Source: Apium graveolens
Lineage: Eukaryota > Streptophyta > Magnoliopsida > Apiales > Apiaceae
Direction: 5' to 3'
DNA: 64,000 nt
NCBI RefSeq assembly: GCF_009905375.1
Contig: NC_133655.1
Location: 172,173,141-172,237,140, forward strand
Below, piece by piece: positions 47,970-58,490 of this stretch. A model generated the notes under the pieces. That model did no database searches and was not told the DNA's origin. It saw only the letters and a list, made by a program, of their open reading frames with translations. Within the stretch, counting starts at the first letter, position 1. Every line of letters begins with the position of its first letter. A program made the translations under genes and the position numbers.

Positions 47970-48662
47970 GCCCGACTGTCCACATTAAATTTGATTTTTT
48001 GGGAGTTTCGTAACTCCGTTTTGGGCGTGCAATATATCGTTGGATTCATTTTTCCGAGACGGATCTAATGGAGTGATCAAATTTTAGTTTATATAAAATT
48101 TTTGAACTGTTTATATTTCCAAAAGTGTTTTAAAGCTGTTTTTTAACTGTTTTAACTGCTTTTAAATGCTTCATGTGATACATAGAGATGTATAATGCTT
48201 AGACCAATATGCTAGATGAAATAACATGCCTACCTTGATGTTTATTCATGTTGATATATGTGATATATGCTTAGTTTATCATGCGATGATAGATTTAGGT
48301 GAACTTAAATGAACATAAGGCGCTTGTTAGACAATCTAGTATAGTGAAATTGTTTCATAACCTTAATAATAATATTATGAATACAATCATGAGATTCTTG
48401 TGTTTATGAAACACGTAATTGAATATGAATTTTCGATATGAGAGAAAGGATGATTCTATCAACAACAGATTTCTATCTGTAAGAAAGGGTTATTAAGTGA
48501 CGCCTCTTGACAATGCTCCACCCGATCTGGGAATCATCTCATTATTGATTATTGATTTGAAATATTTAATTTAAAAGGAAGAATCTCTTTATAATATGAT
48601 TATGATTGTAACGTAATATAATCCCTCTAAAATTAAATAATATCAAGTAGTAATTGGCGAAT

Positions 48663-49068
48663 GACACAACGGGCTTGTGTCGGTCATAGCCTTCTAATAT
48701 GATAGAAAAGTAGTTCTTATTTTTGAATCATTGTCGGTTCGTGCTACAGCCGAGGGCTTTGATTTCGAAATAAGAAATACTTGTCTATTACATAGAGATG
48801 TGTACATTGAATAAGAATCTAAAGGTCGGTACGTGCCACAGCCGTGGGCCTTTGGGGACTGATTCAATTGTACGGAATGTTGGGTTAGACTTGACTTAGA
48901 ATATTGAGTTTGTCGTGCCACATCCGTGACTCAATTATTCAAGAGGCTAAAGTTTGATTAGGGAATAATATAAGATGTAATTGACAAGAGTTGTCTGCCT
49001 ATTGAACATTACATGGCGGTTCGTGCTACAGCCGGGGTTGTGTAATGGAATGTAGGATCCCTATTCCC
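48663..49068 (+). other. Array of hairpins with a conserved loop in the retrotransposon leader
   Basis: Hairpins share a 20-base core, TCGGTTCGTGCTACAGCCGA in H1 (48734-48753), with versions in H2 (48826-48845), H3 (48911-48928, shortened) and H4 (49016-49035). Each is closed by its own stem. H1 pairs 48712-48730 with 48760-48778; H2 pairs 48807-48825 with 48849-48867; H3 pairs 48899-48909 with 48929-48940; H4 pairs 49007-49013 with 49041-49047, with outer pairing of 48961-48967 and 49062-49068. A simple hairpin without the full core precedes them (48663-48669 with 48675-48681). Stem sequences differ but remain self-complementary. The array ends about 170 bp before the gag ATG. Confidence 0.7.
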
Positions 49069-49238
49069 ACTAGCATTATGAATGCTTAATTTTTCACGTA
49101 GGGGGTTGAATAAATTAGATAAACTAGTGGGAGCCACTTATGAATAAAGACCCGATTCATATAGTGTTTTAAAAATGAAATCGAATATTTGCTAAGTGTT
49201 GTTATGTGTTTATCATTTACAGATTTACTATATACATT

Positions 49239-50507
49239 ATGTCTTCTGTACTATCACTCAGGAGCATACTAGATGCTCATAAGTTGACTGGTCCTAATTA
49301 TGCTGACTGGCTTCGAAACTTGAGAATTGTTCTCAGGATTGAGAAGCTGGAATACGTGATTGACTCACCTAAGCCTACTGAACCTGCTATTGATGCACAT
49401 AATGATGAACATGTTGTATATCGTAAATGGGTAGATGATGCAAATGTTGCTCAATGCATCATGCTAGCTTCCATGAACATTGAGCTATAGAAGCAACATG
49501 AGCATATGGATGCTCACACTATCCTCATGCATCTACAAGAGTTGTATAATGTGGCAGGGAGGACAGCTCGATATGAGATATCGAAGGAGCTGTTCGGTTG
49601 TAGGATGTCTAAGGGATCATTTGTGAATGACCATGTACTTAAGATGATCAATTTGATTGAACGTCTTGGACAACTTGGTTTTGCCATGGATGGGGAGCTG
49701 AGCCAAGACTTGGTCTTGCAATCGCTTCCGAGTTTGTTCTCGCAGTTTGTTGTGAACTTTCACATGAATAAGTTGGATGTCAGCCTGCCTGAACTCCACA
49801 AGATGTTGAAGACTGCGGAATCGAATTTTCCCCCTAAGAAGAGTTCTGTTCTTCTAATTGGTGAAGGTTCCAATCCTAAGAAAAGGAAGAGGAACCTTTC
49901 CAAGAAGAAGAAAGTAGGTGAAGAAAAGCCGGTTCCACCAAAAGCTGAAGACCCCAAGAGCAAAGTTGTTTGCTTTCACTGTAACAAGGTGGGGCACTGG
50001 AAGAGGAACTGCAAGGTTTACCTTGCAGAATTGAAGAAGAAGAAGGGTAGTGAGACTACCGCTTCTGATTCAGGTATGTTCATGATAGAAGTGAATATGT
50101 CATTAAATCAAATTTCTACTTGGGTATTAGATACCGCCTGTGGTTCTCATATCTGCAATTTGTTGCAGGGACTAAGGAGAAGTAGGACTCTTGAGGAAGA
50201 GGAGGTGATTCTACTGATGGGAAATGGAGCAAGAGTTGCTGCTAAAGATGTAGAATCATTTCATTTACATATGCCTACGGGCAAGACTATTATTTTAAAT
50301 AATTGTTATTTTGTTCCCTCGATTATGAGGAATATTATTTCTATTCCCATGTTAGACTTGGCTGGATTTTCATTTATTATTGAGAATAATGAATATTCTA
50401 TTCTTAGAGATAATATTCTTTATGGACGTGGTACTTTAAATAATGGTCTGTATAAATGTGACATAATTTACTTCAGATTGAACAAACTAATAAAAGAAAA
50501 GGGATGA
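49239..50507 (+). pseudogene. gag: Gag and protease of the Tork/Angela-like element
   Basis: The first ATG in frame is at 49239 (MSSVLSLRSILDAHKL). The gag domain continues (GPNYADWLRNLRIVLRIEKLEYVID). A TAG at 49488-49490 interrupts the frame, which reopens in phase (HMDAHTILMHLQELYNVAGRTARYEI). One canonical CCHC knuckle (CFHCNKVGHWKRNC) sits at about 49971-50012, after a Lys-rich stretch. The protease active site reads LDTACGSHIC. The frame ends at 50505-50507. Gag would bind element RNA; with one stop it might be read through only rarely. Confidence 0.88.
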
Positions 50508-52049
50508 TGAAAATCTCACTTCATTGTGGCACTACAGTCTCCATTTAGTAGACATGAAGAGAGGGCTGCAAATTTGCTAGGAATGGTACACACAGATGTA
50601 TGTGGACCAATGTCTACGCAAGCCATGGGTGGATTTTCATACTTCATTACTTTCATGGATAATAGATCTAGATTCAGATATGTGTTTGATGAAACACAAG
50701 TCTGAAGCCTTTGAAAAGTTCAAAGAGTATAAGTATGAAGTGGAGAAACAAACCAAACATAATATTATAATTCTTCGATTAGATCGAGGTGGTGAATACT
50801 TGAATGGAGAGTTTCTGGATTATCTCAAAGTAAATGGTATAGTCTCCCAGTGGACGCCTCCAGATTGGTATCTGAAAGGAGAAATCAAACTTTATTAGAC
50901 ATAGTTCGGTCGATGATAAGCTATGCAAATCTTCCAGTATTCTAATGGGGTTACGCATTGGAAACCTCAGCATATTTACTGAATAAGGTGCTTTCCAAAT
51001 CTGTTCCTCAAACTCCGTATGAGATATGGAAAGAAAGGAAACCGAGTCTTAAACACGTTAAGATTTGGGGATGTCCAGTTATGTCAAGAAAGGTGACCCA
51101 GATAAGCTGGAATATCGATCCGTAAAATGTAGTTTTGTGGGATATCCTAAAGAGACTTTAGGGTATTACTTTTACACCGATCATCAGGTGTTTGTCTCCA
51201 GACATGCTACCTTCTTGGAAAAGGAGTTTATCCTTGAAGGAAACAGTGGGAGCAAAATTGAACTTGATGAAGTTCAAGAAGCACAAACTACCACGGATCA
51301 AGTGGAAACACCTGTTTTGACTGAACAACCTTCTGTGGAACAGCCCATTCGTAGGTCAGAGAGAGTGTCTCGCCAACCTGAGAGGTAATATGGCCTTATC
51401 ATTGAGAATGACAATGAGTTGTCAATCATTGATGAAGACGACCCTAAGACCTATAATGAGGATATGAGTAGTGTTGACTCAGAGAAATGGCATAGTGCCA
51501 TGAAATCCGGAACGAAATCTATGTATACGGGATACAAAAGAATGATTAGAGCAGATGGCCAGGTGGAGACCTTTAAGGCCAGGCTTTTGGGAAAAGGATT
51601 CAAACAAAGGCAATGGATTGACTTTGATGAAACCTTTTACCTGTAGCCCTGTTAAAATCAGTTCGGATTTTGCTTGCGATTGCTGCTTACTACGACTATG
51701 AGATCTGGCAATTAGCTAGATGGTTTTCTTTCCAAGAGAAATGAAAACCTAGTGTGTAAGCTGCTGCGAACCATATGTGGTTTAAAGCAAGCTTCTCGTA
51801 GATGGAACATCCATTTTGATGAGACAATCAAAGAGTTTGGTTTTATGAAAAACGTAGATGAATCATGTGTCTACAAAAGGGTTAGTGGGAGCGCGATAAC
51901 ATTTCTTGTGTTGTATTGAATTAGAGTTGACACACATAACAACATAGCAGACCCACTCACAAAGCTACTTTATGAAAGTCACTTTGATCGTCATAAAGAC
52001 TAGATGGGTATTAGATACCAGAGTGATTGGCTTTAGTACAAGTGGGAGA
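50508..52049 (+). pseudogene. pol: Integrase and truncated RT remnants of the Tork/Angela-like element
   Basis: Pieces in several frames: the integrase start (GMVHTDVCGPM, near 50583), RLDRGGEYLNGEFLDYLKVNGIVSQWTPP, then KHVKIWGC and the linker to about 51388. RT begins near 51484 (SEKWHSAMKS), with GFKQRQWIDFDETF and ICGLKQASRRW. At about 51916 RT stops just before the YVDD position and the sequence jumps to the last codons of pol (VDTHNNIADPLTKLLYESHFD). RT palm, thumb and all of RNase H are deleted. GTGGGAGAT (52041-52049) before the 3' LTR is the purine tract. Confidence 0.85.
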
Positions 52050-53706
52050 TTGAAAGGAATATGTCCTAAGTCCAATCATGTAGAAGGATTTAGGAATAAC
52101 TTTTATGTAATCTGTTTTGATTTCATTGATATTAATAAAAGACTTGTTTTGTTTTTATTACGGGCTCTATCTATTTAAGTGTTTAAATAAGATATACCAT
52201 AGTTTAGAGTAAAGCTTTTTATGGATTATGATGAGATCATAATAGTGAGACCTAAAAGATGATAACTCTAAACTTAAATAGTTCCTGGTCATAGGATTAC
52301 TAAATGGTAATTAATAATCCGTAAAGATCGGTACATACTATGCTTGCTTCATTTTGAAGGATGTCTGTTCTCATAGATATTTATGTGGTGACACTATAGC
52401 TAGTATGTAGGTGCTTATTATAGAATAAGTTCACTGAATATGACTCGCACAGCTGAACAACTGATGGAGTTCACTCACGTGTCAGCAGTTGTTCACATAG
52501 TGATAGTTGTACAAGTATCCTTAGACTTGAGATCATCATAGTCATCTTGTGTACACTGAACTATGCTTTGGTTTAGTTCTTAGTCTCCAGGGACAATTAT
52601 TAGGGCTCTACTAGGTATAGGAATTTGTACACGAAGATAGTGTATGATCAATAAGGGATCTACCCCTTCCAGTGAAGGAAGCGAATGTTCAAGGCTGATC
52701 CACTTATGCTAGTTCAGGAATCTCTGGCCAGAGTGAATGAAATTAGAAAGGAGTTTCTAATTTGCATAGAACTAAGCATAGTAAATGGTAAGCAAGTGAT
52801 TAAATTAGATAGGCTTGACACAAGATCCATTCCTTGTATTTAATCAGGACATTATAGGGTAGAAGGAGTTTATTGTACGGTAACTATTCACTGAATAGGT
52901 TCTTGATATTCTAAGCAGTGAATTCATATTATCCGGATAGTCGCGATATGCTGAGAAGTATCACTCACAATGTAGAATAAATATGATTAATTAATTAATC
53001 ATATTTAATAAATTAGAGAATTTATATAAATAATGATAAAATAGTTTTATTATTATTTATTTCTACTACCGGCTTAATATTGAACCTACAGGGTCACACC
53101 ATAAAAAGAAAATGATTTAATGGTGGAGGAATTAATTAATAATGGCTAATAATTATTTATTTATGAAATAAATAATTAATTGGAAAATTTAATAATTGAT
53201 TAAATGATATTTAATTGATTATAAATTAATTAAGAAAAGTTTTTAATATTATTAATTAAGAATTTAATTTTTCGAAATTAAATCAAGAGAGAGAATTATT
53301 TCTAAAGTGTTTGGAAAAAGGATTAATAATTAAAAGGTGTTTTAATTATTAATGAGAACAATAAATGGGTTAATAATAATAATATTTTATGGGAAAATTT
53401 CAGCTGAAAATTTTGCCTATAAATATACTATTATAAACCCTATTTTTATTCTAACCCAAAAAGTTTTTGGAAAACCTAATTCTCTCCACCTCCTCCTCCT
53501 CCTTAACGTCATTTTCTTGGTGGATACCGGTGGAGTGCTTCACGTTTGAGGAGCTGCTGCTAAGGATCTCCGATCGTTGCTTTTGGATCGCTATTAAAGG
53601 TTAGTAATCGATTCATATGTTTTAATCACGATTTATATGCTTTTATTTGGATTTTATATGTGTAAAAGTGTTTTACCATGCCTCCGATGCGATTAAAAAT
53701 CCAACA
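52050..53706 (+). repeat. 3' LTR of the Tork/Angela-like element
   Basis: 1657 bp, TGAAAGGAATATGTCC...AAAAATCCAACA, co-linear with the 5' LTR but without the MITE. About 30 substitutions by eye. No gene. Confidence 0.92.
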
Positions 53707-53711
53707 TCAAC

Positions 53712-54623
53712 AACATGTTGTAGTTGAAAGAAAGAATAGAACTCTGATTGAAGCTGCAAGGACAATGTTACAGGATGTCAATCTGCCAACTAGTTTTGGG
53801 AGGAAGTTGTTAACACATCATGTTATACTCAGAGCAGATATTTGGTGAACAAAAGTATTGGCAATTCACCCTACTCAATCATGTCTAAGAAGAAGCCTGC
53901 AGTTAATTATCTTCATGTATTTGGATGCAAGTGCTTTGTGTTGAAAGATAACTCTGAATATATTGGAAAATTTGACTCCAAAGTATTTAAAGTATCTTTC
54001 TTGGTTACTCATTGGAGAGGACTTCTTTTTTAGTCTATGTGCTAGAGAAAAAGAAGATAAAGGAGAGCACATATGTGACATTTGATGATGACAAGTACCC
54101 TTGGAATTTCTTGAGGACAATGAAGCTGAAGCTTTAAAATTTGATAATCTCAACTTTAACAGCGATTCAAAAGATGAAGATGAAAAGAATGCAGACAATA
54201 GAGAAGAAGAAGCTAGTGAACCACTTAATTTTGCAAATGAGAATTCATCTCAAAATAGAAGCTCACCTGAATTTGATAGCACAAACTAAGGGGGAAAGAA
54301 ATGATGGTTCTGCAAGTCATTCCAACAATAAGGAAAATGAGGATACTTATAGCCATCAAAATCATCACATCAGAAAATGGGACATGAGTCACACTAGAGA
54401 CACTATTATTGGTGGCCCCAATGCTGGTGTGAGGTGTACAAGTGTCACTGAAAATGAATGCCTACATACATGCATCTTATCTTAAATTGAGCCTAAGAAA
54501 ACTAAAGAAGCTCTATTTGATCCTAAATGGATAACTGCAATGCAAGAAGAGCTAAATGAATTTGAAAGCAACAAAGTTTGGGAATTGGTTCCTGCACCCA
54601 TAAATATAAGCATCATTGGAACA
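53712..54623 (+). pseudogene. pol: Integrase C-terminal half, linker and RT start of the plus-strand Sirevirus-like element
   Basis: It resumes with VVVERKNRTLIEAARTML, containing the catalytic Glu, and continues through SPYSIMSKKKPAVNYLHVFGCKCFVLKDN to a stop near 54031. An acidic linker follows in shifted frames (54101-54289). RT begins at about 54490 (KKTKEALFDPKWITAMQEELNEF) and is split within GTKWV by TR-GAG-2. The left TSD of TR-GAG-2, AAGTG, is at 54624-54628. Several stops and frame changes. Confidence 0.85.
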
Positions 54624-54628
54624 AAGTG

Positions 54629-55956
54629 TGTAAGTCATATGTCATAGACCTATTTGTATATTCGAGGATTCAACTCAACTCAAATAAGAATGTAATAAGT
54701 AAATAGTGGATCGACCGTCAAAGAGATCTCGCAAAGTAATATCTGTCAAAGGATTCAGAGACAAGGTTCATCTACAGACTTGAGGAATTAATTCACTGGA
54801 AGAAGTTCAAGAAATTGATCATGCCTCAGTGATATAAGTCAAGATTGTGGATTTAATCAAGTGACAGAGATCTCGTCAGGGTATCAATAAATTACAAGGA
54901 TTTAATCTGAAGAAAATCAAAGTGTCAGAGTTAAGACATGAAGAAACGTCACGGAAGTTAGTCACTCATGAACCAGACAGTACATCGAGTGTCAACGTTG
55001 AAGTGGTGGAATTGATTCATAATTTTCAGTGATTTTCAGAAGATTTGCAGAAGAATGGTTGCTGCTCAAGACTAGAATTAATTCTCTATTAATTAATTAA
55101 TTCATCTAATTTAATTAAGAAAATAAATTATATCTGCAAAGAATAATTTATTTATTAATTGAATTAATTGATTAATTAATTCTGATTTAATTCTAGGAAT
55201 TTTAGGAATTTTCAGAAGTTTAATTGGATTAAATTCAAGCATTAAATCAGCAAGACAATTGAAAATGAACTAGCATGACAATCAGGATTGTCATACCGAT
55301 TGTCATGCTAGGCCATTCTCCATTGTCATACCGAAAGTTACTCTAGGAGGGTAATTGTCTTGCTAGTTCATTCTGATTGTCTTGCTAGTTCATTCAGATT
55401 GTCTTGCTAGTTCATTCAATTGTCCTACCGAAAGTCATACAAGCTATAGGATTGTCATGCCAATTCAATTCTATTGTTGTGCTGATTTAAAAAGAAGCAG
55501 AAGACTTTTCTTTCAATCAACTCAATCAAAATTCACACAAGTCAAGAACAAAAGAAAGCAGCCGCCTTTGAAATATAACATTCTTCATCTGCAGAAATTC
55601 AAGATCAATTTCTAGTTTGTTAATGTTAAATCCAAACCACTAGAATTATTTATCTTGTTCTTGTGTATCAATCTAGCGGATTAAAATCCCTAGAACTTAA
55701 TCTCAAATCGCGTTTAGCATTTGATTCTAATTATTGCAAAAATAGAAAAAGTTCATGTCGAATTTATTCTAGATTTGTGATAATTGATTTGAGATTAATA
55801 CCTTGTAATCGATACAGTTGTTGTAACACATTTCAAGTTTAATAATATTTTTATTTAACTTGAATTTTGTTTCACATTTTTTATTCCGCATTTTATTCGA
55901 TTATTTGGTAACGTTTGTATTCAACCCCCCTTCTACAAACACATTGGGACCCAACA
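54629..55956 (+). repeat. 5' LTR of TR-GAG-2
   Basis: 1328 bp, TGTAAGTCATATG...GGGACCCAACA. It contains a cluster of ATTGTCTTGCTAGTTCATTC units at a 22-bp period (starts 55354, 55376, 55398) among related ATTGTCAT(A/G)C copies (55250-55460), and an AT-rich part (about 55075-55200). The 77-codon ORF at 55382 is a by-product of the repeats. Confidence 0.95.
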
Positions 55957-55958
55957 AT

Positions 55959-55970
55959 TGGTATCAGAGC
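55959..55970 (+). other. PBS of TR-GAG-2
   Basis: TGGTATCAGAGC two bases after the LTR end; complementary to initiator tRNA-Met. Confidence 0.94.
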
Positions 55971-56052
55971 CTTCTGATTAACGAACAAATCAAGATCCTA
56001 GACTTTTGTGATTTTTCAACTCCTTGAATTTTTATTTATTCAAAAATTCATA

Positions 56053-58284
56053 ATGACTTCACATAAAGTTGGAACCGTTAAAATTCCACAATTTGATAAA
56101 GAGAATTATATCATGTGGAAGAAGAAGATGCTATTATTTTTACAAGTTGCAAATCCCAAATATTCAAACTTGTTAAAGAAGGGTATAAAAACTCCGATGG
56201 TTATTGAACCGGAGGTAATAATAGATGGTGTGGTGACTACTGAAGCTAGAACCTATCCAAAAGAGCCTGAAGATTTTACTCCTGCTGAGAAGGAAGAAGC
56301 CTCCTTGGATGCCAGCCTTCAATTAATATTAATTGATTCCCTTGATCCCTTGATGAACAGACATGTGATGAACTGTAAAAATTCCAAACACATGTGGGAA
56401 ACTATTGAGGTGATTAATGAAGGCACAGAGGAAGTTAGGGAGAACAAGTTGGAAATCCTAACCTCTGAATATGAACATTTCAAATCAAATCCAGGAGAAG
56501 GAATTACTGAAGTGTTTGAGAGGTACAATGCGTTGATCAACAACCTGAACATCAATGGAAAGTATTATTCAATCAGGGAGGTCAACAAAAAGTTCCTTTT
56601 AACACTGCCAGCTCATCTTGAACATAGAATCACTGCCATTAGAGAAGCTAGAGATCTGAGTGAGATTTCTTTGGACAGGCTCTATGGAGTGTTAAAAACT
56701 TATGAGTTGGAGCAGATTCAACAGAAGGAAGTCTACGGGAAGGATAGAATGGTCAGCACATCTACTGCACTTGTAGCTGAAGGTCAACAACAACAGCAAT
56801 CTCAACAATTGGAGAGAATGGTACAGTATTCCAAGGCTGAGGAAAATATGTTAGTAGCAGAATATGATCCTCCTACTACAAATCAATCAAGTGATGATTT
56901 TTATTCCTTGGAAGAGCTGGAGCAATTGGAAGACGAGTCAATGGCCCAAATTGTCAAGAGATTCTCCCATGTCAGATTCAGGAGGAATCCCAAGCTTAAG
57001 TACAAGTCCAACTACAACAAATTCCAGAAAGGTGGATCTTCATCCTCTAACACCAGCAGTGGTGGGTACAAAACAGGGATGGTTGATCGAAGCACCATTA
57101 GATGCTATAACTGCAATGAGTTGGGACACTTTGCCACAGAATGTAGGAAGCCAAAGCAAGTAAGAAAGAACTCTGAAAGGGCTTATCTGGCAAAGGGAAG
57201 AAGCTGGGATGATACTGACAGTGAAGATGAAGATGAAGGAAATCTTGCTCTTATGGCTGTTGATGGAAAAGCTTCATCGTCAAGAATAGAGGTAAAACTT
57301 TCTGATGCTGAAATGGTTTATCATCTAAGAGGTAACTTAGATTGTGCACGTCGTGATAATGAACTGTTAAGTTTAAAGATCACAGACCTTGAGAAAGAGG
57401 TCAATGAATTAAGACTTGTGCACATTAATCAAGACAAATTAAAAGAACAGATATCTTTTCTAGAGAATAGAGTTGACTGTTATAGAAAACTCGAAACTAT
57501 TCTCAAAGACAAGATCACCGGTCTTGAGACTAAGGTTAGAGCCTACTTCAATTCTTGTTCGAAGGCTAAAGAGTTCTACAGTAAGCAAGCTGTTAATCAA
57601 ACATCTGGAATAGGTTATGATTACAATGTTGCTATTGGAGAATTAGGCATAAACTCCCCTCCTCATGTCTGTGCTAAAGGGAGGGAAGTACCACATGTGC
57701 TTAAGGGTGTTGATGAACCCCTCTATAAAGCATCAATTGCTGAACCATTTGATGCGACCTCTTCTGTTATTCATGAAGAAATACGTGCTGAAGATCATGC
57801 TAATGAGAAGATTGTTTCCAAGTCAAGTGAGTCGAAAGTTCCAGTCAAAGTTGTGAAAACAACTGAGACTAACTCAGACACACATGAGTTGGATAACAAT
57901 AATGCCATGTCCACCATGCATAAATTGCCTGCTGTTAATCACTCTCATAAAGCATGTGGTGTTGCTAATTGTATGTCTTGTGCTTTTAATATGATGTATG
58001 CTTATTTTAATGGTAAGCATGTGTCTAATGATAAGACTACTCCTCGTCAGCATGTGAATAACAAGAAGCATGATAGGTCTAAGACTGCTAGTCCTTCTAA
58101 GGCTAGAAAGGAGACATTTGTGCCTAAGCTTAAACAGAAATTTGTTAAGGCTGTTTACAAGGTCAAATGTTCAGTCATTGAGGATGTTGAGACCATTAAA
58201 ATTAAAAATGTTGTTTTGCCTGACAAAGGACAATTCTACAAGTATGCCGGGCCCAACCAAGTTTGGGTTCCGAAGAAGGTCTAA
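56053..58284 (+). CDS. gag: TR-GAG-2 Gag (intact, 743 codons)
   Basis: The first ATG in the frame is 56053 (MTSHKVGTVKIPQFDKENY), a start shared with TR-GAG-1; the open frame before it begins with GTG. Domains: copia-type gag (UBN2-like, about residues 10-225, including NCKNSKHMWETIEVINEGTE), a Gln-rich spot, one CCHC knuckle (CYNCNELGHFATEC, about 351-364), an acidic patch, a coiled coil (about 430-515), a Cys/His pair region (HKACGVANCMSC) and the ending GPNQVWVPKKV typical of a gag-protease junction. It would assemble particles and package RNA. No pol is fused. Intactness plus near-identical LTRs suggest recent expression. Sirevirus Gags are typically this long and coiled-coil-rich. Confidence 0.93.
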   Translation: MTSHKVGTVKIPQFDKENYIMWKKKMLLFLQVANPKYSNLLKKGIKTPMVIEPEVIIDGVVTTEARTYPKEPEDFTPAEKEEASLDASLQLILIDSLDPLMNRHVMNCKNSKHMWETIEVINEGTEEVRENKLEILTSEYEHFKSNPGEGITEVFERYNALINNLNINGKYYSIREVNKKFLLTLPAHLEHRITAIREARDLSEISLDRLYGVLKTYELEQIQQKEVYGKDRMVSTSTALVAEGQQQQQSQQLERMVQYSKAEENMLVAEYDPPTTNQSSDDFYSLEELEQLEDESMAQIVKRFSHVRFRRNPKLKYKSNYNKFQKGGSSSSNTSSGGYKTGMVDRSTIRCYNCNELGHFATECRKPKQVRKNSERAYLAKGRSWDDTDSEDEDEGNLALMAVDGKASSSRIEVKLSDAEMVYHLRGNLDCARRDNELLSLKITDLEKEVNELRLVHINQDKLKEQISFLENRVDCYRKLETILKDKITGLETKVRAYFNSCSKAKEFYSKQAVNQTSGIGYDYNVAIGELGINSPPHVCAKGREVPHVLKGVDEPLYKASIAEPFDATSSVIHEEIRAEDHANEKIVSKSSESKVPVKVVKTTETNSDTHELDNNNAMSTMHKLPAVNHSHKACGVANCMSCAFNMMYAYFNGKHVSNDKTTPRQHVNNKKHDRSKTASPSKARKETFVPKLKQKFVKAVYKVKCSVIEDVETIKIKNVVLPDKGQFYKYAGPNQVWVPKKV

Positions 58285-58299
58285 TCCATTTGAAGTGCA

Positions 58300-58490
58300 G
58301 GGCAGTATACAGGTGTAACCGGTAGTGTGGATTCTTGACAGTGGATCATCAAGACATATGACCGGAGATAGAGCCCTGCTATCAAATGTGGATTGAGAAA
58401 GCTGGCCCCCTGGTTACCTTTGGAGATAACAGCAAAGGTTTATCTGAGGGATATGGCTGTTTGCAAGCTGGGAATGTTATCATTGTAATT
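58300..58490 (+). pseudogene. Protease remnant after TR-GAG-2 gag
   Basis: In a different frame from gag: VVWILDSGSSRHMTGDRALL with the aspartic protease motif DSG. After a TGA and another frame change, EKAGPLVTFGDNSKGLSEGY follows up to about 58480. Pol similarity then stops. TR-GAG-1 has the same scrap, so the deletion of the rest of pol predates both copies. Confidence 0.8.

Larger units (their letters stand above)
47390..49238 (+). other. Long untranslated leader of the Tork/Angela-like element
   Basis: About 1.85 kb from PBS to the gag ATG with no supported gene. It contains an array of GGAATGCGTTACA motifs (47846-47969) and a run of hairpins with a shared loop (48663-49068). Small ORFs at 47692-47904 overlap the first array and have no domain. 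Such leaders in copia elements carry dimerisation and packaging signals; that role here is inference. Confidence 0.7.
45303..53706 (+). mobile_element. Tork/Angela-like Ty1/copia element with a large internal deletion
   Basis: LTRs 45303-47376 and 52050-53706 with perfect TSDs TCAAC (45298-45302 and 53707-53711). PBS at 47378, long leader, gag and protease, degraded integrase, and RT truncated before its catalytic motif. RNase H is missing except for the last codons (DTHNNIADPLTK). The clade is inferred from the gag start (LRNLRIVLRIEKLEYVID) and integrase (RLDRGGEY). The LTRs differ at about 30 positions by eye over 1.66 kb, plus a MITE in the 5' LTR. It is non-autonomous. Confidence 0.9.

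Noticed and set aside
55382..55615. 77-codon ORF repeated at 61563-61796
   Set aside because: Lies in the LTR repeat cluster of TR-GAG-2; duplicated only because LTRs are duplicated.
2107..55970. TGGTATCAGAGC sites as tRNA genes
   Set aside because: They are only the 12-base complement of the initiator tRNA-Met 3' end next to LTRs; no cloverleaf is present.
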